A stretch of DNA of 64,000 bases from Sinohyriopsis cumingii (Eukaryota; Mollusca; Bivalvia; Unionida; Unionidae), in assembly GCA_028554795.2 (NCBI GenBank), contig CM068832.1:87393511-87457510 (forward strand), given 5' to 3'. The notes below the pieces were generated by a model. That model saw only the letters and a list, made by a program, of their open reading frames with translations, was not told the origin of the DNA and did no database searches. Made by a program: the position numbers and the translations under genes. Shown piece by piece: positions 1 to 11,966 of this stretch; position 1 is the first letter of the stretch; each line of letters opens with the position of its first letter.

Positions 1-149
1 CACAGATACATTTTTTCAAATGGTCTGAGGATGAAGGTCTCCCCAACAAAAGTGCTGATGAAGTAAAACAAAATCTACTTAATATCATATGTCGCCTTGG
101 TTCTATCGATCAGGGAAAAGAGTTCACAAACCTTTCACTCAGTCTTTAA
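1..149 (+). CDS. 3' end of a host gene, last coding exon (partial)
   Basis: The frame that starts at base 3 is open from the window edge to a TAA at 147-149 and encodes 48 residues. The reading begins QIHFFKWSEDEGLPNKSADE and ends TNLSLSL. The mixed, polar composition with Trp and Cys is protein-like and unlike the poly-Phe/Ile readings typical of this AT-rich DNA. A canonical AATAAA lies at 317-322, about 170 bases downstream, as expected for a short 3' UTR. I see no splice acceptor in the window, so the exon starts upstream. I do not recognise the family. It could be a chance open frame, since 48 codons is short. Confidence 0.45.
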   Translation, partial: QIHFFKWSEDEGLPNKSADEVKQNLLNIICRLGSIDQGKEFTNLSLSL

Positions 150-319
150 TTTATTAACAAAACCTTGCAAATGACTATTTTAATATAGTGTTAGGCTACT
201 ACTAAGAAGTATGAACAATAATTAAAAGCGGTATTTTATTCCATGTAGGTGATCTTTGAAAGGTTATTAGTCTGAAATTGTAATCTGTATTAAATTTAAT
301 GTAATGGCTCATTTGAAAT
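150..319. other. probable 3' UTR, no gene seen
   Basis: AT-rich sequence without coding potential follows the stop codon at 149. An AATAAA hexamer at 317-322 is a candidate polyadenylation signal for the gene ending at 149. Confidence 0.3.
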
Positions 320-600
320 AAATCCGATATGAGTTTGTTACATGAGCTTATTACATGTATTATATTTCACATGTTCCCCCCCCCCCCCCGATTTGTTTAG
401 TGACCCATTCTATGTATGGTATTTCACTTGTAGGCCTTAAGTATATTACGATAGAACCCATTAATAATAAGAAAATATTTGGTTGGGGGTGGGGGGAATA
501 ATCAGCTAGCTGATTCTGGCCCTCCGACCCTTTTGTTAAGTGACCCATTACATGTATGATATTTCACATGTGGACATTAAGCTTATTACCAATTAGTCCA
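320..600. repeat. degenerate tandem repeat, about 140-bp unit
   Basis: A block reading roughly tagtgacccatt, then tgtatg, tatttcac and cattaag occurs at about 397-452 and again at about 537-592, so the period is near 140 bp. A more diverged partial copy (ttacatgtattatatttcac) lies at 350-370. Poly-C and G-rich tracts at 376-389 and 483-498 lie between the copies. Confidence 0.55.
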
Positions 601-1975
601 GGAGGGGAGGGAGCGGGAATTGGCTAAGCTAAGTTATCTATGTGAACAAATTAGTTAATCAGTAGGTTATGCAATTGGCATCGGTGATGTTGTTGATAAA
701 ACTTTTTATCAAGGTTTAAATATGAAACTGTCCCCAAAGTTGTTTTACTTTTTTATTGTCTCATAATGAGTTAATTAAAATAATATATCTAGACTGATCA
801 ATAATAGATTGTTCTGAGGAATTATAAAGTCCTAAGATGACCAAATATCGGGACCAGGTTTTTCTGTGGCTCCACCTTTTGTAAAGATAACTTGCTACGT
901 TCCCTCATTGAATCATGTTCATCCATAATTGTTGTGTGCAGGGTAAAACATGCTGTTTTATAATGTGACCAGGAACATTATATTTTTATTTCTTCATACA
1001 AAATATTTGAAAACAGTTGAATAGATTCGTTGCACTTGGTAACCATTTTATTAGTCTTACATGAAATGAGGCTTTATATACAATACTTCAAAAAAATTAA
1101 CTGTTTTATCATATAGTGTTGTGTTCAATTAAAAAGTTTTATAGAAATTATAACTAAGCAACTGTACACTGAAGTTTTGTATTATTAGCTGAAATGAAGA
1201 TTATGCTTAAGGTGGAGATCGAATTTAGTATTAATATATTTGCATTGCTAATATTCTTAATGTTTGGAAAGTTGTATTGTCTTTAAACTGCATTGTTTGA
1301 GGAAACAATATGGGCATTTACTGGCATCTATTGGTCAGTATGACTAGCCACATTTATTTTCAAACCATGGTTAATTGCCTGACCTGGTATGGGAGTTGAA
1401 GATAAAAATACCAATTTTTTCTTTTTTTATAGATGAAAATCGCAACCTCTTGTTTGACAGTGGTGACACAAACAATTTTACTAAGACTTGTACAGTAATC
1501 AACTGACAAAGTTAGCCACAAAGACCTTGTCTCATCCTCCCATGACTACATATATCACTATGCCTTTGGTTAATATTTCCTTACAATTTTTTTTATACAG
1601 TCATGAAATTCGATTAATTATTTTAAGTTTGTTTTACTCATTTGCAAAAAAATGTAGAACTGTGACCAACATTTCAGGTTTGGTTAATTATGTTCTTTGT
1701 TTACATTAAGCTGACTTTCTGACATCTTGGATACTGTTGCCTGTTGAAATATGAAACTTTTTTTTTTATATTTATTAACTAAACCAATTATTAACAAGAG
1801 TTAAGAGTTGGTCAAAGCAACATATTATTGAACATTAATGCATATTTATCTGTATTAAAAAAATCATGACACTAATCATCACATGTATATACATTTTCAT
1901 TCATCACTGGTAAAAATAGGTCATATTTAGCAAGAGTTGGTCAAAGCAACCAAACAACTTTTTTATTTTGTTTGT
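601..1975. other. AT-rich non-coding DNA
   Basis: No open frame here has protein-like composition, and I see no terminal repeats or strong splice-bounded exon. Confidence 0.5.
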
Positions 1976-2640
1976 GGTGCAGATCTGACATTAGATGTGA
2001 CTGTTATGGCAGCCATCATAGAAATATTATTACTCATCTCATGAATGGAAACTCATATTGACATGTGGTTTTGCACCAGATGATTTATTATCAAGCCTAT
2101 ATGAAAGTAAATGACAATGGTTCCAATCTTCCAATCAACATGGCTACCATTGTAGCCATCTTGATTTTTTTTTTGCATTCTTCTAAATGGATAGATATTT
2201 GGTTTTCACCAAAAGGCTTTTAATGGTCATAAATCAAAATATTGCGGAGGTGACATCCACAATGACCACTATGGCAGCCATCATAACATTTTAAGTTATT
2301 AATAATTATCTCACATTGTTTGATTTTATATTTTATTTAAGTAGATTTATATTTTGGAAGACTTGAATGCTTGTTTGGTTTTACCTGGTCTTGTTACCTT
2401 AGTTCAGGCCCTATGACTTAACGTTGGTCTTTAATGATGCCAATCTGCACAGAGAGTATGATAGCTACTATCTTGAAAAACATTGTATCTCTACTCTTCC
2501 TAAATGAATGTTCATATTGACATAGTGTTTTCACCAGAAAACTTTACATACAAAAATGGCCCTAATCTTGCATCGATTATGGTTCTCATGGTGGCCATTT
2601 TGAAAATTGTCTTTTTCCTCCAGAATATCAGAGATAGTTC
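1976..2640. repeat. diverged interspersed or tandem repeat with 'atggcagccatcat' motif
   Basis: Related phrases recur in the same order. A 'tatggcagccatcata' block occurs at about 2008 and 2268, with variants ending 'gccatcttga' and 'gccattttga' near 2150 and 2595. A 'catattgacat..tgttttcaccaga' block occurs at about 2055 and 2513. The spacing is irregular (about 250-450 bp), so this is either an old tandem array or several fragments of one repeat family. Confidence 0.5.
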
Positions 2641-3888
2641 CACACCATCAGTTAACAGAAAGAAACAGTCGTTGGTTCCTGGAAATTCATTTCAGCCAGC
2701 GGAGTATCATTGTATGAAGGAGCTCTTGTTTTACTTGACATGGCTGTAAAGCCAAGTGACATTTTGCTATTAACACCTTTTTGTGCTTTGGTATTGCCTT
2801 TTGTCCATCGTGCATCATTTTGTCGGCAACTGCTATATTAATCTTGACACAAATTTCAACTAGACTTGTTAACCTTGTAAACATGTTTAGGTTTAAAACA
2901 TTGCATGTTTATTTCATGGTTTTGAGTTAAAGAAGCTTATTTTTATTATTAAATATGGTGATTTTTGAAAAAAGAAAAGGCTTTTTTATTTATTGAAAAC
3001 AAATTGACATGCTCTTTCACCTTTCTTTCTTTCAGTCTTGGTTATGTTTTCTTTCTCATCAATCCAATCGGAAGGTTGTATTCCTTTACACCTGTGCTTT
3101 CCCCTAGTAAATTGGTGGTTTCATTAGTCTTACCACCAGTCATTGACTCATGAACCAAACAAAATAAGTAGATCAGTTGAGCCCAGGTACACATGCAAAG
3201 GGTCTCACTAGGTCTTATTCAGAAGAAGATGGACAAAAAGACTTTCATGACTTTACTTTTATAAGCAATTTTTCATTATGACCCTGATATGCATTAATGC
3301 ATGTGTGGTAAAGAAAGTGACCCTTCTGCATTACACACAAAGCTGAAGTTTTCAATCAGGCGCATATTATTGATTCTGGCTATACTACAAATTATTGTGT
3401 AAAGGCAGAAATAGGAATATTGATCACCACTACAATGACTTTATTTTCTGTGGCAGAGATAGTTTGAAATTATTTTCTACAACCTGCAGCAGAGGTGGTT
3501 TTTATATTAGACAATTACCGCACTATATATAAATGGCAAAAAAGTCACAGATTGATATTATAGTATTTTGAAAGAATGTATTGACATATGAAATTGTGGT
3601 TTCATTTTACCAGATCAGTGAATTATGCACAATGCTACAGGTAAAGATTGAATTACTGTTTCACATAAATATATCATAAAGTTTAGTCAGAGACTTGTTA
3701 AAGACATAGCCTGGACATATTGATAATGTATTAAACTTAGAAATTGTCTTGGAGTAGCAATGATGTACCGGTAGACATGACCTGGGAGAAGAAAAAAATC
3801 CTGGAAAGTCCTTTGATGTTGTATAGGAAATAACTGAAGTAGTTAGCATTTAGAGAACCCAAAAATGAAAAAAAGCTGCAATGATGAT
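2641..3888. other. non-coding DNA, nothing recognised
   Basis: Open frames in this stretch are short and low in complexity. I found no paired terminal repeats, tRNA-like boxes or coding homology. Confidence 0.5.
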
Positions 3889-4018
3889 GACATTGAAAAC
3901 ATTAAGTGAATAAAGTAGCCTAAGAGTTATGATCATCAAGAATGAAATAATGGTGACATTGAAAACATTAAGTGAATAAAGTAGCCTAAGAGTTATGATC
4001 ATCAAGAATGAAATAATT
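3889..4018. repeat. two-copy tandem duplication, 66-bp unit
   Basis: The unit starting gacattgaaaacattaagtg at 3889 is repeated from 3955 almost without change, including the phrase gatcatcaagaatgaaataat. The near-identity points to a recent local duplication. Confidence 0.85.
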
Positions 4019-4548
4019 AGAGAAAGATGTCTTTAGCATTAATATACTGAATTACGAACAACACCTTTACATGAATAATATGAGACTTTTTTCGATGATG
4101 AAGAATGTAAGCAAATGATGCAGTGTTATAAGTTTTGTGGAAAGACATTCACATGCAAAGAGAAAAGCTATAGTGTCAATATACAAGCAGTGCTTTAAGA
4201 ACATCAGATATAATTGTACAAGCTTTGGTCATTTATGTTTTTGTATAATACATTGTGATCATATTAATCAGCACTCCGTGATTTGATCAGATACTAAATT
4301 AAAGAAAACTATGTTAAGACACACAATTATATTTGACATTTATCCTTGGTTGATGCAGACTGGTGTAAAAATGTTTGTAAAATGCACTACCACAGGCTTG
4401 CACATTACTTTTGCAGTGATGTATTTTACAGCAAATGGCCATACAATCAAATACTGTCCACTGCGAGTATTTTGAAGACCATATGTATATGCTGAGGAGC
4501 ACATGCACCTGATAATACGTACACCATCATTCCAACCAAAAAAAAGTA

Positions 4549-4665
4549 GGGGCCCTGGAGGTGCCTAACTGGTCTAAAGGGGTCAGTGCCATGTTACATT
4601 TCCATGGGTTCAATTCACCGGCTAGGCCAATGTAGGTATGTGAGAAAGCTTGCCAGCATATACGT
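4549..4665 (+). repeat. tRNA-derived SINE, family 1, truncated
   Basis: The head ggggccctggaggtgcctaa, the A-box-like ctggtctaaagg, the B-box-like gggttcaattc and the following 'ccaatgtaggtatgtgagaaagcttgcca' match the same positions in the copies at 12.0, 14.0 and 19.4 kb, on the opposite strand. The 3' half and tail are missing. Confidence 0.7.
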
Positions 4666-5189
4666 ACGGTCTTCAAAATACTGGCAACAATTAGAAACAT
4701 AAATCATGATTTTTATGAAAGCACAGATGATTATTTCTGTTAGAATACAATTTATAAATATATAAAGTTCAGTGGCATTGGTATGTAATGACTCTAGAAG
4801 TGTTGGCCTTGGAAAATGTTAACTATTAAGCCGAATTTGCCATTATGTATACTGTAAATTACATTTGCTCGCATGACATGTTGGAATAGGTGTCTTAAAT
4901 GTGGCATCCGAGTTAAATCACATATCCAGCCTTGCCGACCTTGTGGATCTGTTAGTGAGTATTATTGTGCACTCCGACAATGATTCGCTAAGATATATGT
5001 CAATAAAAACACCCTGTAACATTAACACTGTAGAGGAAACACATATGTTGATGAAGTAACATCCAGGGCTGAAGCAATTACAGTTTCTTATCCTGATAGA
5101 GTAAACAAACTAAAGCAAAATTATTGATGGAATTTGTAATTAGAGAAAGATTTTCCTTTATATACCATTACCAGTAAATGCAAAAGTTC

Positions 5190-6145
5190 AGTGGGATATT
5201 TCCATTTGTCACAGAGATTTCAGTGCTGTTAGCAGTGGTAAAATCAAACATCTTTTAGGTGTCTTTATGCGGGGAACATGAGTCGAGGATTCCACGAAAA
5301 ATACAAAATGGCATTGTTAACCTAGATTTGACTACGGGACCTAGAATGCATTGGGTAGCATACATACTAAGACCCAAACATATTTTATATTTTGACTTGT
5401 ATTGGCTTGTACCGCTTCCTAAAATTGTTAATTATTTAACCCATGGTGATAGCCCAGACTGACAGCCATCATAGTCAAATGGGCCAAAATATGGTCATGT
5501 TGTTGTTAAAGAATTGCATGCACTTGAGCATTCACCATCCCAGCAAATGTGTATTGAAATTACGTTTCAGTTTGCTTAACATTATTCAAAATGTATGCTA
5601 ATATTTACTCAGATGTTGTATTGATGAAAATCTGAGCAGATTTTCCACCAAAGCAGATTTGGCTGAGATTTGGCTTAGTTTACCAGCCACATTGTTGCTG
5701 ACATTGACCCAGATGAGATTGTGAATTTTGAAGATCGAACTGGTAAACTTAAAATGTGTAACATGTTATTTGTGGAATCGATATGGCAACAGCCTTTGGT
5801 CTGAGTGTGGTATGAATCGCAACCACATTGACTATTACACTGCAGCCAGTGGAATTGTCGGAACCAGTGTCACAGGTGGTGCTGGTAAAATTATTTCGTT
5901 ATGGCTGCATTCTGGAATACTTGTTTATTCCAAATTTTCATGGCAGCACAAAGCAGTTTCAATACAAATAATAACTCGATGGCTATTGAGGATCAAAGAA
6001 TTAGCAAGGCCGAGTTTGAGTTAGTGTTGGTGGAAATGGAAAACCACTGGCAACTATGTGCACATGTACGAAACCAGGGGTTTGATGATTTACAAAGAGT
6101 ACAGGTCGAGCAATTTCCTTTTAAAATAAAATGTTTATAAATACC
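5190..6145 (+). mobile_element. Polinton/adintovirus-like element, fossil copy (protease plus fibre part)
   Basis: This is a broken fragment of the same family as the element at 21.1-28.1 kb, on the opposite strand. At about 5215-5530 the translation resembles an adenain-type cysteine protease: IVNLDLTTGP, followed by HWVAY and RPKHILYFD, which is the spacing seen around the catalytic His in these proteases. At about 5640-5760 the reading DIDPDEIVNFEDRTGKLK parallels VGVDPDEVVIFQDRYGKLK in the fibre gene of the 24-kb element. The order protease then fibre is the same in both copies. From 5940 to 6140 a reading with KAEFELVLVEMENHWQLCAH could be a further viral part, but I do not recognise it. 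The copy is heavily decayed with several breaks and looks older than the main element. No ends were identified. Confidence 0.7.
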
Positions 6146-6659
6146 AAAAAGAAGAGCAGTTCGTTGTATTTATCATGTCACAATCATAAAGACATGGTTT
6201 TCAAGTAGAGTTGTATGAACAGTATTTTGTTGGTTTCCAATATAATTCACAATATTTTACTCCACATGACTATCCTCTTGCATGGACTGTTGGTAACTTT
6301 CATGGATTATAATCCACAGTTCACATGCATACATGTATGATTTCATAAGATATGATGACTAAGTCATGTTGGATAGAGGGTTGTCACCTGTATCAGTAAA
6401 TGGTAACAGTCTATAGTCATAAACTAAGTCATAGAAGGAAAAAAAAAAAAAAACAGAAAAAAATCTAAGAGTGACATATAAATATGAACTGAATCCAAAA
6501 TAATCATATTAAGGTCCAAAAGAATGAAATGTTCAGAATAATTTTCAGATACAAGAATATACTTGTTTGCCAACAATCCAGATGTGTCAAAATGGTGTCA
6601 TTCAGAACTTGTTTGAATAATTCCCACTAGTTCCAAAACCAACTATAGTCCAATGAGCA
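6146..6659. other. non-coding DNA
   Basis: AT-rich sequence with a poly-A run near 6440-6453. No gene or terminal repeat recognised. Confidence 0.4.
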
Positions 6660-7940
6660 CCGTCTATTTCCACTGAATAATCCAAACATTTCCAAAATCA
6701 GTTTCTTTTTAACTTTGTAAGGACAGTTAATATCTAACGTAACTCGGATTTTGAAGTCTTGGCAAGAGAGACAGAACTTTATCACCAGGTTGAAAAAGTC
6801 TTACCTTTGTACTTTTGACCTGCCTTAATCGTAATTTTGAGTGAGTAGACAGAAGATTATATCTTGCTACTTCACAATCAGAGATATAATTTAAAAAGAC
6901 TAGTATCAGATTCCTCTGTATAAAAAAGCATTTTCTTTTAACAAGTCCATTGATAACATATGTCCCAAAAAAATAGTTCAAAAGAACTGAAACCAGCCAT
7001 TGACAAATTAAACAAGATCTACAATATTTGGAAACATGATGTAAGACGATGTAAAAATTATACAAGAACTTCTGATGGGTTTCATTGACTCATAAATGAC
7101 CAGCCAAGATAGTTTAATGAGCTAAACTATGAATTTCCTATCTATATGACATAAGAGCAACAGTTTGATACCTCACTGACCACTCTTCACCAGCGGGTGC
7201 CTCAGATGGTCTCGATTTAATCATAACGACCCATTTTCCAAAACTATCAAGTTGTTACATCTGCAGAATCAGCTTCACTAATAACCCTCTGAAACAAACT
7301 GGAGATATCAAGATCTTTTTCCTTTTCGACGACAAGTGAATGTCATTTGCCAGCCTGATTAGAAATAAAAGAATGAGTAGTTAAAATATGATCACAATGA
7401 TCAATACCTTTTTATCGATCAGTAACAGGAGCAGAGGTGTGCACATCAAAAGTCTGACCAACACATGTGTCAGGCAAAGGAATAATTTCCTGAAAAACAT
7501 CTTTCGCAAGAGCGTTATTTTTTGCCATATCATTAGTAACTGCATAAGCAGGGTATAAAAAAGGGATTTCGTTTTCAATAAGTCGTTGCCTATCAATAAA
7601 TAAACATCCTCAATGGGCAAGGAACTCACAGCGCTGATAGTCGTTGGTCCTGAAACTAGGTGGGAAGATAAATTAACGTTATGGAGTGGAATGGAAGAAA
7701 AGAGCACTCTACACCCTAAACAAGAACACTTTCATCAGAAGAAGACTTCTCAGACAAAGTACCTGATAATGCAATATTGCAAGAAGCTCCTGCTTCCCTT
7801 AATATTTTTATTGGGATAGGATTGACCCAATTACCAATAAGTGATATAAAACCTTTTAACATAAATGGGTTATAATTCTCCATATAATCTGACCGGGGTT
7901 TATTTGACTCCGCAAATGTATTTTTCCCATACATGACTAT
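6660..7940 (-). mobile_element. Ty3/Gypsy LTR retrotransposon pol fossil
   Basis: Read on the minus strand, pieces of a Gypsy polyprotein follow one another in the expected order. From about 7935 to 7400 is a retropepsin-like region (KPRSDYMENYNPF, then ILREAGAS where these elements have the DTGAS active site, then PLHNVNLSSHLVSGP). At about 7340-7150 is the stretch that precedes integrase. From 7065 to 6727 are the integrase zinc-finger phrase KYCRSCLICQ and the C-terminal FQPGDKVL module. The element is old and broken in many places, and no LTRs were found on either side. The family call rests on remembered Gypsy motif order, not on a search. Confidence 0.75.
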
Positions 7941-8679
7941 GACCTCGACCTCAAAGATTAAAACTTTCTCAATAGTTGTCTTTATTCTTTAGCAATAATA
8001 AATAATGTACCTGTTCTATTCCACTGAATAATCAAAACAACTTTTTCTTCTTAAATAATAGCTAAATACAACATATAATTAGACCGCAAACTCATTTTAA
8101 CAAATGAAATTATAATCCAAAATAAGAATTAATTAGATTGCTCAGTTCTCTTATATAAACCTTCAAGAGTCTTAATACAAATGTTTGTCGCAATAAACGC
8201 CATGGTACATATCTAACTGCTTAATCTAACATTTCAAAATACCTGTTCACGTGAGCTAATGTATAAAATAGGAAATAACATTTCTTCTAAGAACCCACCT
8301 AACCGACCTGTCCAGTGGAAAACAACCCAAAACGTGTCCATAGATTTACTAATTTTGTTATTAATAACAGCAAACACGCGCGTCAGCATCTATTTATAGA
8401 TACTGTGCAATTTTACGTTCATAATATCTTAATATAGAACCTATGAACGTGCGAATTTTCAACTAAAGATAATCACTGCCATTTTCAGTCATGAATAATA
8501 ATTTTAAAAAAAAACACAAAAAAATTTAATTATAGATCTACATCAATCAAAAACCTCTATTATTACTCTACTGTTTGTATGTAAGTATAGCACGTATGCA
8601 TAAACATTCCGAAACTTTTCGCAGGATAGCAGGATTGTGTGCTTGAACAGTGATCCAAAAGCAGGATTGATTAAAATCA
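7941..8679. other. non-coding DNA
   Basis: Low-complexity AT-rich sequence. It might include more of the Gypsy fossil (gag side), but I see no recognisable motif. Confidence 0.35.
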
Positions 8680-8962
8680 GATCTCCACTGTTGTACGTGA
8701 AGATCTGACAGCAACAACTTAGGGATCGTGTTCTGGTAACCTGTTATTACCATAATCGCTAATTTTATCAGCCAGTCAGATGAAGTCTTATATCTTGCGT
8801 CTGGAGACTGAGCAGTGTGGATGAAGAATGACAATGTGTACGGAACGATTTGATTCACTGTCAGATTTTTTAGAGCTGCGTTTCTGTTGGCAAATTCAAA
8901 GGTCACCAGAACATGACCCTTAAACGGTCGTCGTCATATCTTCACGTTTGACAGCGGAGATC
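8680..8962. repeat. fold-back element with ~30-bp inverted arms
   Basis: The arm gatctccactgttgtacgtg at 8680, continuing to agatctgac, is mirrored at 8933-8962 by gtcatatcttcacgtttgac followed by agcggagatc. This is an imperfect inverted repeat spanning about 283 bp. Related direct phrases (gtgatccaaaagcaggatt and gtgatcaaaaagcggttgc) lie just outside on both sides, near 8650 and 9008. It is probably a MITE or fold-back transposon remnant. Confidence 0.55.
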
Positions 8963-9316
8963 TGGTCTTATTGAGATTGCTGGATTGTAGTCTGTGTCTT
9001 TGGATAGTGATCAAAAAGCGGTTGCATGATTATGAGACACGTGTATCGCACTAAAAACAAAACGGGTAGCTAGATTGTAAATGTAGCGTATTAGATTTTA
9101 TTTTTTAATAAAAATAATATCATTCCGAAAATTCCTGTTTGGCTCCAGGAACACACAATGTTAAATTACTGTTTGGCTCTAGAGTGCTTCTTATGTAAAC
9201 CTACAGTATGGCATAATTTTTAAAACAAACTTCTCATCTGTCTCTAGCGTGACCCATACATGAACTCGCCGGCAATGACAAATTTAGAAAAAAACGGAAA
9301 CGGGTAAGAGCTGAAC

Positions 9317-9318
<2 letters not shown>

Positions 9319-9358
<40 letters not shown>
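9319..9358. repeat. (GT)n microsatellite
   Basis: About 20 uninterrupted GT dinucleotides. Confidence 0.95.
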
Positions 9359-9360
<2 letters not shown>

Positions 9361-9589
9361 AAAATTTAAATTTCACAGAACTACATCAACAACATGAGTG
9401 GAAGCCTAACATTAGATTATAAATCATGCCAGAAATACATGGAGAAAAACAAGACGCACATGACATTCATTCACCATACTAGTAGAAATCGATACAATGA
9501 ACGCACAATTCTGCATTGTTTTAATTAATAGTGATATGGCTTCGCCTTGTATATTCCCAAAGGAAAAACGAGTAATATAGCAGTGACAT

Positions 9590-10125
9590 GTTTAGGACTT
9601 AAAAAGTTGCTATATGGTTCAAACCTATCAAACACTTCAGGAGCGGATGATAAAATCAAAATGTACTTAAGGCACTATCTTCTGATATGACACAATTACT
9701 TACACACCTTTCAACAATCACTGGACATTTACAACATCCCAAGATGGTATCTGGAAAATAAATGGCATGGCCACTGCTGGAAAAAGGTAATCATTCAATG
9801 GCCAATAATTACCGCCCGTTGTCACTCACCAGTGTACTTTGCAAAGAGCTTGCACATATTGTCTGTTCTAATCATGAAACACTTGGATAACTATATGATA
9901 AAGATGATGTATTACGGAAATTTCAGAGTTCGAAACACACCTCGCTAAGTTATTAATGATCGGGCTAAATATGTGGATAAAGGTGACCAAGTAGACAATT
10001 TGTATTTTTGACTTGGAAAAAAAAAACTTTTGACAGGTCCCCCATGAATTGTGGAATTGCAAGCAAAAGTCAACGCTGGATAGGCGCTTTTTACAACATC
10101 TTATGTAGTGACAATTAGTCCAAAA
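9590..10125 (+). mobile_element. LINE (jockey/CR1/Rex1-like) reverse transcriptase, N-terminal half
   Basis: Fragments of a non-LTR reverse transcriptase are readable on the + strand. Around 9597-9690 is GLKKLLYGSNLSNTSGADD, equivalent to the 'GLK..L..L..SKASGPDD' entry. At about 9800-9880 is NNYRPLSLTSVLCKELAHIV, equivalent to the conserved 'NYRPVSLTSVVCK.LE.IV' block. Near 9990-10040 a reading like 'DLEKAFDRVPHELL' (RT block A) can still be followed in fragments. Several frameshifts and stops separate these blocks, so it is inactive. The second half resumes at 11,066 on the same strand, so this is one element interrupted by an insertion. Confidence 0.75.
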
Positions 10126-11065
10126 TGTGGCTGGTGTTACAAGTCTATGTTCTTAAAACAAGTAACAAAAAAGTGAAAATCAACAAGCTTTGTAAAATTC
10201 AACAAATAATTTCTTTGCCTTGAATACAAAGTGAAAATTGAAAAAGAACTTACGGTATTACAAATTAAATCCAAAATAATCATAATTATAGACACAAGTC
10301 CTAATAATTTAAAATTTTGAATAAACTTAGAAATCCAAAATTAAATTCAACGCTGAAAGAGTTGGTGTGTCTGTGATGACCTGTATCATGCTGATTTGCC
10401 AACAGTCTTTTATTAAAACACTAATAAAATTCCAGGTTTTAATTCACTGCAAATACTAATGAATGTCTCTATCCAAGAATATTATTTTTTGTGGGCACTC
10501 TGCATTTCCAGAGAAAAGAATCAATGAATTAAATAATTTGAAGAAATAAATTCCAAAATAATAATGGACACAACAGTAATACAAATTAATTATTTGGCAC
10601 GAGTGAATAATCTTTCCAGTGACAAGATTGTATAGTCCCCTACTTAACCTAGGTTCACAATCAAATGGGGAAAAACAGATGCAAAATAACCTTCTATAAA
10701 GTTCTGAATGATTACAAAATAAAATGTTGTTTATTATTAGAAAGTCTGTTGCTAAAATTATAATATATAACCTGGACTATACCAGGTAAATTGTTGGGGA
10801 ATGCGAATAACATAGACCCAGACCCAAATAAACATATTTGTTTATATTAATAATGATCCTGATAATAACCCATGCATTTAGAGAATATTTTGCTACATAT
10901 TAGTTGTTTACATAATAAAATAAAAACATAAAACAATTAAGGTCAAATAGAAAATAAACTTGATTTTGGACAAGGTTATGTCCAATATGCAATGTTACTT
11001 TACAATAGCATACAATGAAATATAAAAAATAAAAACTAACAAACAATGCAGAGTAAATATACATA
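10126..11065. mobile_element. AT-rich insertion (~0.94 kb) inside the LINE
   Basis: The RT reading before about 10,125 and after about 11,066 belongs to consecutive parts of one reverse transcriptase, so the AT-rich segment between them is inserted DNA, replacement DNA, or a rearrangement. It has no protein-like open frame. I could not see convincing terminal inverted repeats or a target duplication. A non-autonomous transposon is the simplest explanation, by inference. Confidence 0.45.
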
Positions 11066-11795
11066 ATACTAGTACAACGTAGGTTATAGAGTGCCGCAAG
11101 GAACAATACTTTGATCAGCACTCTTCTCCTAGCAACAGCAGTGACATCCTAATTGAAATTGACTAAGAACGTCGACTATTCGCAGATGACTGTATATGCT
11201 ACTGATTGATCAAAACCAAGCGTGATACTAAGATATTGCAAATGACATTAAAAAAGCTTGGACGATGGGTTCGAAAATGTGGCATGCAATTCCAACTTAA
11301 CAATGCAGCATATGCCTATTGGCAAGAAAGAAATGACATAAAACCAATATGTCGTATTTACTAGAAGATACTATGTTAAAAAACCTCAATCAAACAAAAT
11401 ATTTAAAGCTCACAAGTACATGTGATCTGAAATGGAACCTTCAAATTTAACTCGAACTTTAATCCAGTAAAGACGTATCGCATCTTATCATCTTGCGAAA
11501 ATGCAAAAGAACTCGCTAACAAAGGTTTAGTAAGACCTAATTTAGATTACGTTTGTACAGTACGGGACCCCAATTCCTTGGATTTAGAAGATGAAATTGA
11601 AAAGATTTCGGAAAACGAGCAGCCATGTTTGTTACATTAAATTATGACTATATGCCAGGAAGTATGACCTCGATATTGGATAAGTTGTCTTGGAAAGCAT
11701 TATAAATACGTAGATTGAAAAATAGATTAGTATTTTTCTATAAAGGTCTAAAACCAAAGCAAATATACCCTTCCATAATTTAATGAAGCCTAAAA
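11066..11795 (+). mobile_element. LINE (jockey/CR1/Rex1-like) reverse transcriptase, C-terminal half
   Basis: The stretch opens with YRVPQGTIL (RT motif 'SGVPQGTVLGPLLF') at about 11,083-11,110. It continues with a 'RLFADDC' block near 11,175 (active-site region), then 'LKKLGRWVRKCGMQFQL', 'LKLTSTCDLKWNL' and 'ELANKGLVRPNLDYVCTV.DP'. It ends with a 'LNYDYMPGSMTSILDKLSWKAL' tail near 11,636-11,705, which is the typical order of thumb and C-terminal segments in jockey/CR1-type elements. Frameshifts and stops are scattered through it. The match in order and spacing to the half at 9590-10,125 shows one original copy. Confidence 0.75.
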
Positions 11796-11966
11796 GAACC
11801 AGATAATAAATCAAGACAATATATATATGATATCATGCACACGAACCGATAGTTACAAATTCAGCTCCTCCCCCCCCCCCCAATATTAACCAGAACTGCC
11901 GAATCCTCAGAAAACCTAATTAAGAGAGATAGTGGGGACACATTTTTTAAAATAAAGTTAGTTCTT

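Noticed and set aside
8568-8906. 112-codon minus-strand frame as a gag-like gene of the Gypsy fossil
   Set aside because: No gag motif is visible and it overlaps the fold-back repeat.
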